The position numbers were made by a program, and so were the translations under genes. The notes beneath the pieces were generated by a model that saw nothing but the letters and a program-made list of their open reading frames with translations, did no database searches and was not told the DNA's origin. From the NCBI RefSeq assembly GCF_002157875.1, contig NZ_CP021376.1:868001-932000 (forward strand): a DNA stretch of 64,000 bases, given 5' to 3'. Of the stretch, positions 46,775-58,050 are shown piece after piece. Within the stretch, counting starts at the first letter, position 1; every line of letters begins with the position of its first letter. This DNA is from Oceanisphaera avium (GTDB lineage: Bacteria > Pseudomonadota > Gammaproteobacteria > Enterobacterales > Aeromonadaceae).

Positions 46775-47512
46775 TTACTTAGCTCTCACACTACCACTTA
46801 AGCCAGTTAAGCGTTGGAGTGCGGGTAATTGTTGCTCTAAGCGCGCTTTACTATCTGGCCCAATCCACACCCGATTAATCTCGCCCTCTCGCGCAGGGCT
46901 TGGCGTGGTTTGGGCGTTATAGCCGGCCGCTTTTAGTTTTTGTACTAAGGCATTCACGTTTGCCGCATTCTTAAACGCACCTAACTGCACGATAAACTGA
47001 CCTTGCGTCGCCGCCGCTGGCTTAGGCTCACTCGTTTTGGGCGCCGCTTTAGGTTCAATTTGCTGAACTTGGCCGGCACTTAATTTAGGTTGGGTTGTGG
47101 TTTGCTCCATGGCCTTAGGCGCAGGTTGAGGCTTTTCTTGGGACGCAGCGGGGGCAGGCTTAGGTGCAACCGGTGCGGCTTCTTGAGTTTGTTCAATCGT
47201 CCACACCTCAGGTTTAGCTTCGGGCTTTGCTGTAGGTTGAGCTGGCTCGGCTGCTTGCTGAGCCGCAAGCTGTTCAGTTGCTGCTGCCACTTGAGCTGCG
47301 GCTTCTGCAGCACGCCCTGCGGCCTCAGTGCCGGGGCGCGGCGGCGGAGTAATCGCGGGTAAAGGCGCGGCTAATTCAGGGCGCAGCGGAATCGTGACCG
47401 CTTCATCAGGCACGAGCTGCTTTTTACCACTAAGCAAGTCGGGTAAAAATATCACGCCTATGGCTACCAAGATCACGGTACCAATTAATCGCTGCTGAAA
47501 TTGTGTAGCCAA
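46775..47512 (-). CDS. dedD: SPOR-domain cell-division protein DedD
   Basis: A 245-residue inner-membrane protein. There is one N-terminal membrane helix (LIGTVILVAIGVIFLPDLL), a long Ala/Pro/Lys/Glu-rich periplasmic linker (about 45-165), and a C-terminal SPOR domain (QFIVQLGAFKNAANVNALVQ) that binds denuded septal peptidoglycan. It is the last gene of the truA-accD-folC-dedD string, 30 nt after folC. cvpA and purF, which follow dedD in E. coli, are absent here and replaced by the agmatine genes. Confidence 0.9.
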   Translation of the reverse strand: MATQFQQRLIGTVILVAIGVIFLPDLLSGKKQLVPDEAVTIPLRPELAAPLPAITPPPRPGTEAAGRAAEAAAQVAAATEQLAAQQAAEPAQPTAKPEAKPEVWTIEQTQEAAPVAPKPAPAASQEKPQPAPKAMEQTTTQPKLSAGQVQQIEPKAAPKTSEPKPAAATQGQFIVQLGAFKNAANVNALVQKLKAAGYNAQTTPSPAREGEINRVWIGPDSKARLEQQLPALQRLTGLSGSVRAK

Positions 47513-47542
47513 TGCTCGCTCCTTTAGTGCACGCCGCTTGGG

Positions 47543-48814
47543 CTAAAATGTGGGGTGAGTTATTACAGACCGGGCTGCGAGTACATCGGCCACGGTAAAA
47601 AAAGAACCAAAAACAACAATAACATCGTCGGCCTGGGCTGCGTGCTCGGCACCAGCAAGTGCATCGATAACTGAGTCAAAGCATGCTCCGCTTTGCCACT
47701 GGGCAAGCTCAGCAGCACTCGCACCTCGAGGGCCTGGTAAGCTTGCTAAATACCAACTATCAAACAGCTCACTAAGCGCACTTAAAGTATGCTCAATGTC
47801 TTTATCTTTAAGCATGCCCACCACCGCCAATAATCGGCCACCTTGGCGCAGACGGGGTATTTGACTGGCCAAGTATTGCGCCGACTCAGGGTTATGTGCC
47901 ACATCTAGCCATAATTGCGGGCTAAGCTGTTGCAAACGCCCTGTTAATTGCGCTGCTCGCAAGCCTTGATGGATAACCTGTTCATTTAGGTTAAAAGGTG
48001 ACAAGGCGAGGGTTGCTAGCGCGGTGGCAGCATTCATTACCGGCAACAGAGGTAGCGGCAAATCCCTTAGCTCTAAGCCGAGACCATTAAAAGACCAGCT
48101 AGCGCCCTTCACTTGCCAGTGATAATCACGCCCATTGCAATATAAGGGCGTATTCATACTGGCTGCATGAGCAACTAAGGAGCGCGGTGGGATGGCGTCA
48201 CCGCACACGGCGGGCTTTTTCGCTTTAAAAATACCCGCTTTTTCAAAGCCCACACTCTCACGTTCCTCGCCTAACCAGTCGGTGTGATCGAGCGAAACTG
48301 TAGTAACCACGGTTTGATCTGAGGCCACGACATTGGTGGCATCTAAGCGCCCTCCTAGCCCTACTTCTAATAACACTACTTGGGGAGCGGCTTCACGAAA
48401 CAGCCATAACGCAGCTAAAGTAGTGAATTCAAAATAGGTTAACGCAGTGGGCGCTCCGTCTGCACTCACTCGCGCCGCTGCTACTGCTGCAAAGGCGGCA
48501 CAAAATTGAGTCGTACTGGGGCTATCACCATTAATTCGCACGCGCTCGCGATAATCCACTAGATGCGGAGAGGAGTACACGCCGACACTGATACCACCGG
48601 CACTTAACATCGCCTCTATCAAGGCGCAGGTGGTGCCTTTACCATTAGTCCCCCCCACTGTGATGACATGGCTTGGCAAACTTAACAAACCTAAGCGACT
48701 TGCCACCACTTGCATGCGGGCTAACCCAAGCTCAATGTGCGCCACATTGAGCTCGTCTAACACCAATAGCCAATCAGCTAAGCTGCGGGTATGAGTGGCC
48801 GGCTGTGGGCTCAT
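47543..48814 (-). CDS. folC: dihydrofolate synthase / folylpolyglutamate synthase
   Basis: A 423-residue bifunctional ligase. VGGTNGKGTTCALIEAML is the ATP-binding P-loop, and SSPHLVDYRERVRIN, EVGLGGRLDATNVV and DVAHNPESAQYL are the Mur-ligase-like substrate loops. It adds glutamate to dihydropteroate and extends the polyglutamate chain of folates. Its ATG shares one base with the accD stop (TAATG), so it is translationally coupled to accD. Confidence 0.96.
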   Translation of the reverse strand: MSPQPATHTRSLADWLLVLDELNVAHIELGLARMQVVASRLGLLSLPSHVITVGGTNGKGTTCALIEAMLSAGGISVGVYSSPHLVDYRERVRINGDSPSTTQFCAAFAAVAAARVSADGAPTALTYFEFTTLAALWLFREAAPQVVLLEVGLGGRLDATNVVASDQTVVTTVSLDHTDWLGEERESVGFEKAGIFKAKKPAVCGDAIPPRSLVAHAASMNTPLYCNGRDYHWQVKGASWSFNGLGLELRDLPLPLLPVMNAATALATLALSPFNLNEQVIHQGLRAAQLTGRLQQLSPQLWLDVAHNPESAQYLASQIPRLRQGGRLLAVVGMLKDKDIEHTLSALSELFDSWYLASLPGPRGASAAELAQWQSGACFDSVIDALAGAEHAAQADDVIVVFGSFFTVADVLAARSVITHPTF

Positions 48815-49707
48815 TATGCACCAACCTGCTCATGATCCACAGGGGATGGCTCGCTGGGCTCGACGTTCATCAGTTTGCCAACTACTCCGGCAACTTTATC
48901 GCGCATTTCACGGCGATCAATGATCATATCAATAGCACCATGCTCTAACAAAAACTCGCTGCGCTGAAAGCCCTCAGGGAGCTTTTCACGCACCGTTTGC
49001 TCAATAACGCGCGGGCCAGCAAAGCCGATTAATGCCTTTGGCTCAGCCACATTAATATCACCTAACATGGCAAGACTGGCAGACACACCGCCCATGGTGG
49101 GGTCAGTTAATACCGAGATATAAGGCAAGCCTGCTTGTGATAAGCGATTAAGGGCGGCACTGGTTTTAGCCATTTGCATCAAAGAAAACAAGGCTTCTTG
49201 CATGCGAGCACCACCTGAGGCAGAAAAACAGATCAGTGCGCGACGCTCTTCAATACAAGCATTTACTGCGGCAATAAAGCGCGCCCCCACCACTGACGCC
49301 ATAGAGCCACCCATAAATGAGAACTCAAAGGCGCACACGGCGACGGGAATCCCCTTTAAGGTACCGGTCATGGCAACCAGGGCATCTTTTTCATTACTGG
49401 ATTTTTGAGCCGCACTAATTCGGTCTTTATAGCGCTTGGAGTCTTTAAATTTCAATACATCTTGTGGCTCAAACTCTTCGCCCAGCTCCACACGATTTTC
49501 AGTATCTAAAAATTTATCTAAGCGCAAGCGCGCGCCAATGCGCATATGGTGATCACACTTTGGGCACACTTCTAAATGACGGTCGAGCTCGGCACGATAT
49601 AAGACCTGCTCACAGCTGGAGCACTTACTCCATACCCCTTCTGGGATGTTTTGACGACGTACACCGATGTTTTTATTCTTAGGAAGAATTTTATCTAGCC
49701 AACTCAT
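48814..49707 (-). CDS. accD: acetyl-CoA carboxylase carboxyltransferase beta subunit
   Basis: A 297-residue subunit that with AccA transfers the carboxyl group from biotin to acetyl-CoA. The N-terminal zinc ribbon is CSSCEQVLY...VCPKCDHH. The carboxyltransferase core contains [20 protein letters not shown] and [21 protein letters not shown] precedes the ATG. dedA, which lies upstream in E. coli, is missing, and a perfect 18-nt palindrome is found 70 nt upstream. Confidence 0.96.
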   Translation of the reverse strand: MSWLDKILPKNKNIGVRRQNIPEGVWSKCSSCEQVLYRAELDRHLEVCPKCDHHMRIGARLRLDKFLDTENRVELGEEFEPQDVLKFKDSKRYKDRISAAQKSSNEKDALVAMTGTLKGIPVAVCAFEFSFMGGSMASVVGARFIAAVNACIEERRALICFSASGGARMQEALFSLMQMAKTSAALNRLSQAGLPYISVLTDPTMGGVSASLAMLGDINVAEPKALIGFAGPRVIEQTVREKLPEGFQRSEFLLEHGAIDMIIDRREMRDKVAGVVGKLMNVEPSEPSPVDHEQVGA

Positions 49708-49777
49708 GGAAATCCTTAGCGTAATTGCATCATTAATCTACAGGCTGGAGGTTGCTGTTAGGTATTAGTCAGCAAGC

Positions 49778-49795
49778 GCCGCCATTAATGGCGGC
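49778..49795. promoter_or_regulatory. 18-nt perfect palindrome upstream of accD
   Basis: GCCGCCATTAATGGCGGC, a perfect inverted repeat 70 nt before the accD start in the truA-accD gap. It could fold as a hairpin or serve as an operator; no T-run follows. No regulator is known to me for this motif. Confidence 0.4.
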
Positions 49796-49917
49796 ATTAA
49801 ACCATATCTCAGCCTAAAGGTTGATAAAAAGCGTAGTAAATCTGTTATCCCGTGGATAATAAAAGCCGAGTTGCGACTTAGTTAAGCACATTAAGCTCTT
49901 TTTCATCATCTATCTGC

Positions 49918-50712
49918 TTAGCGCAGCGCCTCCGGTAGCCATAGGGGGCCGACTGCAGGCTTGGGCAGCGCAAAAGTTTCAGGATAATCGACGGCCACCA
50001 TATATAAGCCCCCCGCTTTTGCCGTGTGTCCAGCTAAGCGACGATCGCGAACCGCTAACACCTCTTGCACCCATTGCAGCGGTGCTTCACCCAAGCCCAC
50101 TTTAATTAAGGTGCCGGCGATATTGCGCACCATATGATGGACAAAAGCATTGGCCTTAATATCTAGCACCACATAATCTCCATAGCGTTGCACATTTAAA
50201 TGTAAAATAGTGCGCACTGGGCTGTGTGACTGGCATTGCAAGGCTCTAAAAGACGTAAAGTCATGCTCACCTAACAAGCACTGCCCCGCCGCATGCATAC
50301 GCTCAGCGTCTAGCTGCCCTACATAATGACTCACCCCACTGTGTAAAATAGCGGGGCGCATATTATGGTTATAAATAATATAACGATAGCGACGAGCAAT
50401 GGCACTAAAGCGCGCATGAAAATCATCATTCATCGGCTTTACCCAGCGCACGGCAATATCTGGCGGTAAATTAGCATTCATGCCTAACGTCCAAGCACTG
50501 GCTTTACGATCGGCGTCGGTATCAAAATGCACCACCTGCCCAAGACCGTGGACACCGGTGTCGGTACGACCCGCACATTGAACCATGACCGGATGATCGG
50601 CAATTTTTGAAAGGGCTTTTTCTACTTCAGCTTGCACACTGGGCACTTCTCGCTGTCGTTGCCAGCCACAATACTGGCTTCCGTCATACTCGATGCCAAG
50701 AGCAATGCGCAT
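49918..50712 (-). CDS. truA: tRNA pseudouridine(38-40) synthase
   Basis: A 264-residue enzyme that makes pseudouridine at positions 38-40 of tRNA anticodon stems. The catalytic Asp51 is in [31 protein letters not shown] and the closing [17 protein letters not shown] are family signatures. GGAAGTGA lies a few bases before the ATG. It lies between fimV and accD, in the same order as pdxB-usg-truA-dedA-accD in E. coli with fimV in place of usg and without dedA. Confidence 0.96.
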   Translation of the reverse strand: MRIALGIEYDGSQYCGWQRQREVPSVQAEVEKALSKIADHPVMVQCAGRTDTGVHGLGQVVHFDTDADRKASAWTLGMNANLPPDIAVRWVKPMNDDFHARFSAIARRYRYIIYNHNMRPAILHSGVSHYVGQLDAERMHAAGQCLLGEHDFTSFRALQCQSHSPVRTILHLNVQRYGDYVVLDIKANAFVHHMVRNIAGTLIKVGLGEAPLQWVQEVLAVRDRRLAGHTAKAGGLYMVAVDYPETFALPKPAVGPLWLPEALR

Positions 50713-50773
50713 AAATCACTTCCAAGGGATTAAAAAGAGGGCAATTATACTCTTAAAATAAATAAATTGAACA

Positions 50774-50797
50774 ACCGGCCCACAGAGGTGGGCCGGT
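50774..50797 (-). terminator. terminator hairpin after fimV
   Basis: ACCGGCCCAC pairs perfectly with GTGGGCCGGT around a 4-nt loop, just past the fimV stop. On the minus strand it is followed by TTGTTCAATTT. Confidence 0.65.
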
Positions 50798-50802
50798 GGA
50801 GG

Positions 50803-52932
50803 TTAAGCGCGCTTATCTAAGCGTTGTAAAAGCTTCTTCGCATCGCGCTGCTGTTCGGCGTTACCTCGCTCTAGCGCTTGGTTAAGCAAGTCACGGGCAC
50901 TGTCGGCATCATCAATTTCCAGATAAGCACGCGCTAAGTCTAATTGACTACTTACGCCGCCCTCATCAATATCGATATCTACATTTTGCCCTTGCCCCAT
51001 GACATTGGCATAGTCATCAAGCTCTAGATTTAAAGACCGCTCCAAGTCAGGCTCAGGTCCCTCGCCGCGTTCTGCATCAGCCATTAACTCATCTACTGAG
51101 ACATAGGGCTCAACAGTGTCTTCAGGCTCAGCCTCGGCGACGGGCTCTGGCCAGTCATCCATTAAGCGCGCAGGCGGCGTATCGGCCTCATCACTGGCTT
51201 GTTCAGTTTGCGCGGCCGTCACCGGTGTCTTAAGCTCAGACTCGCTGGGTGCCACTTCACTTAAGCCCGCCGCCGCTAATTGCTCAGGCGATAAGGGACC
51301 ATTTAGCCAATCACTTGCTAACTCCTCGCTGTCAGCGTCGCTGGCTTGGGGGTCTACAGCAAACAAGTCTTGTTCAGCAAAAGCGTCCTCAACACTGGCC
51401 TCAGACGCGGTATCTTCTTCTGACAACGCCTGTTCATCAGCAGTTAAGCCAATATCGTCTTGAGTGGCGGTCATGCTAAACAGATCATCAAGCTCTTCAT
51501 TACTTAGTGCATCATCAGAGCTTGTGAATGAGGCTTCATCATCAAATAAAGTATCTTCTAGGGGGCCTTCATTTGGCTCAGCTTCTGGCTCAACTTCTGG
51601 CTCAGCAGGGGGCGCAGGTACTTGTTGTTCAGCTTCTACTTCTTCCAGTTGCTGTTGCTCTTCTAAGAAGCGCGCAAAGGCATCTTCATCAATATTTTGC
51701 TCAGCAATAGGTGCTGGCTCAATCGTTTCTTCTTGTTCATTAAGCAGTGTTTCTTCTGGCTCTGAGCTAAATAAGTCAGAAAACTCGTCCTTATCTTCTT
51801 CCATTAAAATGCTGGTTTCAGCTAAGGCTTGTTCTTGCTCAACTAAGTCACGCTTCTCGCGATTACGCCACCACAGCGTAAATAACGCTAACAACAATAA
51901 TGCCGGTAATATTAATAACAATGCCAGGTTAAGCGGGTTATTCAGTAGCTCTTTAAACCAGCCCTCCTCCTCAGGCTCTGCTTCTGGCGCTGTAGGAGTC
52001 TCAGCACTGGCTTTAAGTGCTGCCACCTCGGCTGTTAATTGCGCTAAGTGCTGGCGCAACGCTTGATTGTTATCGGATAAATTAGCCAGCTGCTCATTAG
52101 ACATAGACACTTGCTCACGCAGCTCATCCATTAGCTGTAATTGTAAGCGAGTAAGCTGGGCCTCTTCGACACTTTGCGGCGTTGTCGCAGGACTCGCCGG
52201 CTCGACACTCTCAGACTCAGTCACCGCGCTAGGCGCTGGCGTAACAGTAGGCTTAGCCGCAGCTTTTGGCTCACTCAGCCCATTACTGGCCACCGCTGGC
52301 TCATTTTTCGGTGGTTGCGCCACGTTGGGCGCAGCTTTAGTAGATGCTTTAGGTGCTGCAGGCGTCGCAGCGGCCGGTTTAGGAGCAGTCACCCCAGTTT
52401 TTGGTTGTGAGGTGGCTGCTAGCACCGGCTTAGGCGCGGTTGCAGCCTGGGTAACACGGCGATTACCTTGGCGAGTTAAGCGGCCAAATTCCGCTTGTGC
52501 CTCCCCTGCTGAGCGCTGGCGAGCTTGGCTTTCGGTAGGCAAACGTAAATAAGCACCGCGCTGAAGGTTATTAATATTACCGCGTACAAAAGAGCGCGGA
52601 TTAAGATGATATAAGGCCACCATGGTTTGCTGTACTGTCACCGGGGAACGGGTATATTTTTCCGCTATGGTCCATAAGGTGTCGGTACTACGAATAGGCC
52701 CATAACGTCCACTGGTGGTTTGCGCACTGCCAATTTGTTGAATAGGTCGGCTTGCTTGAGCAGGAGCCACTTGCTGTACTGGGCGAGCAGCGGGCGCTTG
52801 GCGAGTTTGCGCGCTAGACTGGCCTTCTGGGCCCCTAAGCTCAATATAAAAATCTTCTTGAGCCATGACCAAAGACGCGCTGGCTACCCAAGCCGCAATG
52901 CCCACACCAAGATAGGGTTTGAGTCGTTTCAT
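50803..52932 (-). CDS. fimV: FimV/HubP family pole-organising protein
   Basis: A 709-residue protein. It has a signal peptide (cleavage near VMA-QEDF), a LysM-like peptidoglycan-binding region at about 78-135 (YGPIRSTDTLWTIAEKY...), and an Ala/Pro/Lys linker. A coiled coil at about 250-310 (QLQLMDELREQVSMSNEQL) is followed by one membrane helix (about 328-352, NPLNLALLLILPALLLLALF). A very acidic cytoplasmic region and the conserved C-terminal FimV domain (VSSQLDLARAYLEIDDADSARDLL) complete it. The N-terminal FimV beta domain seen in Pseudomonas is missing. Such proteins anchor polar machinery, including type IV pili and flagella. Confidence 0.9.
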   Translation of the reverse strand: MKRLKPYLGVGIAAWVASASLVMAQEDFYIELRGPEGQSSAQTRQAPAARPVQQVAPAQASRPIQQIGSAQTTSGRYGPIRSTDTLWTIAEKYTRSPVTVQQTMVALYHLNPRSFVRGNINNLQRGAYLRLPTESQARQRSAGEAQAEFGRLTRQGNRRVTQAATAPKPVLAATSQPKTGVTAPKPAAATPAAPKASTKAAPNVAQPPKNEPAVASNGLSEPKAAAKPTVTPAPSAVTESESVEPASPATTPQSVEEAQLTRLQLQLMDELREQVSMSNEQLANLSDNNQALRQHLAQLTAEVAALKASAETPTAPEAEPEEEGWFKELLNNPLNLALLLILPALLLLALFTLWWRNREKRDLVEQEQALAETSILMEEDKDEFSDLFSSEPEETLLNEQEETIEPAPIAEQNIDEDAFARFLEEQQQLEEVEAEQQVPAPPAEPEVEPEAEPNEGPLEDTLFDDEASFTSSDDALSNEELDDLFSMTATQDDIGLTADEQALSEEDTASEASVEDAFAEQDLFAVDPQASDADSEELASDWLNGPLSPEQLAAAGLSEVAPSESELKTPVTAAQTEQASDEADTPPARLMDDWPEPVAEAEPEDTVEPYVSVDELMADAERGEGPEPDLERSLNLELDDYANVMGQGQNVDIDIDEGGVSSQLDLARAYLEIDDADSARDLLNQALERGNAEQQRDAKKLLQRLDKRA

Positions 52933-53097
52933 CGAGTTTTTGTGTCCTTTGTGCTGACGCTAAGCCAAAAGTGGCAGCTTAAGCGCGGCAATGGCCGACG
53001 TATAAATAAAGAGTGTAGAAAAAACGGTGCCAATAGGAACCGAAGTTAAGTCACTTACCATCAATAGAGGCAATCTTACGCTATTGGCGAGTAATGT

Positions 53098-54207
53098 TTA
53101 TATTTTAAAACCTAAAGTCTGCGCTGTGTCATCGATTGATGCGCCAATTAATTGCAACGAAGCCAACTCTCGCCGTTCAGGGTAATGCTTGCGCAGGCGA
53201 TCAAAAAAATCAGGCGCAGTCAACGCGGCTCTAAAGCGAGCATCGTCTTTTTCAATGTCATAAACCAAGCCCACTAAACGGGCGATACACGACTGCGTCA
53301 GCGCAGTATTAACCGTCACTTGAGTAAAGTCCGCCCGTGGTAATAACTGCGCTAAGCTATGTTTTAGCTCCAGCTGATAATGAGAGGCGAGCGCTTCATA
53401 AAGAGCATAAGTTCCTCTGGCCTTACCTTCTAAGCTATAACCGGCAATATGCGGCGTTGCTATTAAGGTGTAGGGCACAAGCGGTGCCAGCACCTGTGGT
53501 TCATTTTCCCATACATCCATCACTAAGGTCAGCGGCGCACCGCGCTGCTGGCGTGCTAATAAAGCCTTATTATCCCACACCTCTCCCCGACAAGCGTTAA
53601 TTAATACTTGCTCAGGGTGTAAGCAGTCAATGGCCGCTTTATCTAATAAATGCCAGGTGGGGTAAGGGCCTTGAGTCGTGATAGGTACATGAAAGCTCAC
53701 AATATCCGCCGTTAAGGCTTGGGCTAACTCGACAAAAGCTGTCGGGTCGCGCTGTGCTTTAAAAGGGTCACAACGCCACACTCGCATGCCTAATGCTTGG
53801 GCGCGCGCCACCACTTGTAAGCCGGTATTACCCACCCCCACTACCGCAATGGTTTTATCAGCCAGTGACCACTGTTTGTGTTCGCCTACCTTTAATAATG
53901 CGGCTAATACGTAATCCCCTACCCCCACCTTGTTACAGCCGGGCGCCCTGGAAAAAGCAATGCCACGCTCGGTTAATAACGAGGTGTCTATGTGATCACA
54001 GCCAATGGTGGCGGTACCTACAAAGCGCAAGCGATTAGCTTTAGCAAGTAAAGCGGCGTCCACGCGGGTAATAGAGCGCACCAGTAATACATCGATATCA
54101 ATCAACTGCTCAGGAGTCATCTCTCGACCGGGGCAAGTCACAATCTCAGCCCAATCACCAAATAAATCATGAACGTAGGGCATATTTTCGTCGGCGAGTA
54201 TTTTCAT
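53098..54207 (-). CDS. pdxB: erythronate-4-phosphate dehydrogenase
   Basis: A 369-residue NAD-dependent dehydrogenase, second step of pyridoxal-5'-phosphate synthesis. KILADENMPYVHDLF opens it, GTATIGCDHID and GCNKVGVGDYVLAALL follow, VGVGNTGLQVV is the Rossmann dinucleotide loop, and NACRGEVWDN plus PHIAGYSLEGKARG carry the catalytic Arg/Glu/His. AGGAGG lies seven bases before the ATG. It is divergent from pgpB. It heads the pdxB-fimV-truA-accD-folC-dedD string. Confidence 0.95.
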   Translation of the reverse strand: MKILADENMPYVHDLFGDWAEIVTCPGREMTPEQLIDIDVLLVRSITRVDAALLAKANRLRFVGTATIGCDHIDTSLLTERGIAFSRAPGCNKVGVGDYVLAALLKVGEHKQWSLADKTIAVVGVGNTGLQVVARAQALGMRVWRCDPFKAQRDPTAFVELAQALTADIVSFHVPITTQGPYPTWHLLDKAAIDCLHPEQVLINACRGEVWDNKALLARQQRGAPLTLVMDVWENEPQVLAPLVPYTLIATPHIAGYSLEGKARGTYALYEALASHYQLELKHSLAQLLPRADFTQVTVNTALTQSCIARLVGLVYDIEKDDARFRAALTAPDFFDRLRKHYPERRELASLQLIGASIDDTAQTLGFKI

Positions 54208-54328
54208 ATTTTCCTCCTGAAGGCCCAGGTATGTTAGCGGCTAATGAAATAAATTTCAGCTATCAATAGTGGCGCTATTTGTTAATATCGCGCTATTCTT
54301 TTTCGCCAATTTTATAGTTAACGCCCTT

Positions 54329-55087
54329 ATGAACTCCCGTATTTTTTATATATTACCGTTATTACTGGTGTTACCGGTGGCCGTTGCCAGCCTTGGCTAT
54401 CAATGGCAATGGCAGTGGTTTCCTTTGCTCGACTTAGATGAAATACCCGCAATGTTTGCCTATAGCCTAACGCTGACCATAGATGAAATAGGCATCGCTA
54501 TTATTTTATCACTACTGAGCGTATTGACCTTATTTAAGTGGCGCCGGCGTCGCGGTCAATATATTGTATTTTTCTTTTGTTTAATGGGCGCACTGGGTAG
54601 CGCTTTTGTAACGAAATCCGTGGCTAAGCAATTCTTTAAAGAACCTCGTCCTTATATAGTGTGGTTAGCCGAGGAAGGTCGTCTGACTGACAGTAATAGC
54701 TTTTATGCGCAGTTACCCAAAACTCGTGAACAATGGATTGCTAATAGCGTCAGTGATTATTCAGAAGACGAAGTACCTAACTGGTTAAAATTACACTGGC
54801 AAGATGAGGTCAGTTACTCTTTCCCCTCTGGCCATTCCATTGCCGCCATGACTATCGCTAGCTTTTATTGTTTACTCTTAGCTTATCGCCAGCGTTCTAA
54901 ATGGCTTATTGCCGGTCTCAGTGTATGGGCGGTGGGAGTGTGTTATTCCCGACTGTTACTGGGTTTACATTGGCCGGTCGATATTTTAGCCAGTAGCATA
55001 TTAGGCGTCATGTTTGGCAGTTTAGGCGCTGGCGCCTTTATCTTTTGGGATAAACGCGAGCTAAAACTAGCGCCGCCTAAAGGCTGA
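54329..55087 (+). CDS. PgpB-like PAP2 phosphatase
   Basis: A 252-residue membrane protein of the PAP2/PgpB family, which dephosphorylates phosphatidylglycerophosphate, phosphatidate or undecaprenyl pyrophosphate. The three PAP2 motifs are KQFFKEPRP, SFPSGHS and SRLLLGLHWPVD, with the catalytic His in the last. There are six membrane helices. The ATG at 54329 (MNSRIFYILPLLL) aligns with E. coli PgpB; a GTG at 54269 in the same frame adds 20 residues and cannot be excluded. A terminator follows. Confidence 0.88.
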   Translation: MNSRIFYILPLLLVLPVAVASLGYQWQWQWFPLLDLDEIPAMFAYSLTLTIDEIGIAIILSLLSVLTLFKWRRRRGQYIVFFFCLMGALGSAFVTKSVAKQFFKEPRPYIVWLAEEGRLTDSNSFYAQLPKTREQWIANSVSDYSEDEVPNWLKLHWQDEVSYSFPSGHSIAAMTIASFYCLLLAYRQRSKWLIAGLSVWAVGVCYSRLLLGLHWPVDILASSILGVMFGSLGAGAFIFWDKRELKLAPPKG

Positions 55088-55100
55088 GCTTCAAAGCATT

Positions 55101-55128
55101 AAAAAAGACACCTTAGGTGTCTTTTTTT
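55101..55128. terminator. bidirectional Rho-independent terminator
   Basis: AAAAAAGACACC pairs with GGTGTCTTTTTT around a 3-nt loop, between pgpB and the nitroreductase gene. Confidence 0.93.
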
Positions 55129-55168
55129 ATTTCTGTTCGCTTTTATTTTTACGTTAGCAATTGCGCTA

Positions 55169-55723
55169 TTACTGGCCAAAGTAGCGAACAAAAGGCGCTA
55201 TTTCATGCTCAGTGACTTTGCGTAGGTCTTTTTGCGGCGTGCCTAAATATAAGAAGCCCACAATCTGGTCTTGTTCTTTTAACCCTAGCTCGCTATGTAC
55301 CCCACGATCAAAGGCAAACCAGCCGGTACGCCAAATGCCATTAAAGCCTAACGCTTGCGCCGCCATTTGCATGGATAGCAGTGCACAGCCTGCCGACAAT
55401 TCTTGCTCTAAGCGCGGCACTTTATCGTGCTCTGTCACTTTAGCGACCACAGTGATCACCATAGGTGCGCGCAGTGGCGCTTTACGAGCGCCTTCAATCG
55501 CTTCGGCGTCATTACCTTTAGCCGCAGTAGCATTGGCTAAAATATCACCGAGTAACTGGCGCTGTTCACCTTCAAAAACAATAAATTCCCACGGCGTTAA
55601 ACCGGCGTGATCCGGCGCGCGCAATCCCGCTTTAAAAATGGTCTCTAATTGCTCACCCGCAGGGGCAGGTTCGTTTAAGCGCGGATTAGAATGGCGATTC
55701 AATAATAGTTGCAAAGCGTCCAT
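55169..55723 (-). CDS. NAD(P)H nitroreductase, YdjA type
   Basis: A 184-residue FMN-dependent nitroreductase. LLLNRHSNPRLNEPAP opens it, AGLRAPDHAGLTPWEFIV is the FMN-binding block, and GFNGIWRTGWFAFDRGVH closes the active site. Length and pattern match YdjA of E. coli. AAGGTG precedes the ATG. The physiological substrate is unknown. Confidence 0.93.
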   Translation of the reverse strand: MDALQLLLNRHSNPRLNEPAPAGEQLETIFKAGLRAPDHAGLTPWEFIVFEGEQRQLLGDILANATAAKGNDAEAIEGARKAPLRAPMVITVVAKVTEHDKVPRLEQELSAGCALLSMQMAAQALGFNGIWRTGWFAFDRGVHSELGLKEQDQIVGFLYLGTPQKDLRKVTEHEIAPFVRYFGQ

Positions 55724-55845
55724 GTATTACACCTTTAAAAATTTAAGCAACAAGCTGAGAGGCAATACCATAGCAGCCCCGCCCTCAAGACTAAAGTATC
55801 AATGGCAGCGCTTAGCGCTGTGTGCTGTTTTTTAAGCAAGAGTGA

Positions 55846-57870
<2,025 letters not shown>

Positions 57871-57909
57871 TTAATCAACCCCTTGAGGCTAGTGCATCCC
57901 TTTAGCACT

Positions 57910-57926
57910 TTCAAACATTTGTTTAC
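57910..57926 (-). promoter_or_regulatory. PsrA-like operator upstream of fadH
   Basis: TTCAAACATTTGTTTACA (plus-strand reading) fits the PsrA pattern (C/G)AAAC-N(2-4)-GTTT(G/C) except at the last base. It lies about 58 nt before fadH, in the region shared with sppA. PsrA represses fatty-acid degradation genes in several gammaproteobacteria. The site is inferred; the regulator gene is not in the window. Confidence 0.4.
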
Positions 57927-58050
57927 ATTGCATTAACAAGGCTAGATAAGCCCACGCCATTATTTGCTTAATATAAAATTTGCTTAAGAAAATAATGCAC
58001 ATAGTAATGTGTTAGACGAGCCGTCATAATAGTTTCATAAGATAACTCAG

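Noticed and set aside
47090..47362. Cys/Arg/Leu-rich plus-strand frame
   Set aside because: Antisense to the Ala/Pro/Lys/Glu linker of dedD; composition explained by codon bias.
51464..52066. A 200-residue Ser-rich frame on the plus strand
   Set aside because: It is antisense to the acidic, repetitive part of fimV; its low-complexity Ser/Ala composition is a mirror of that composition and it has no ribosome site.
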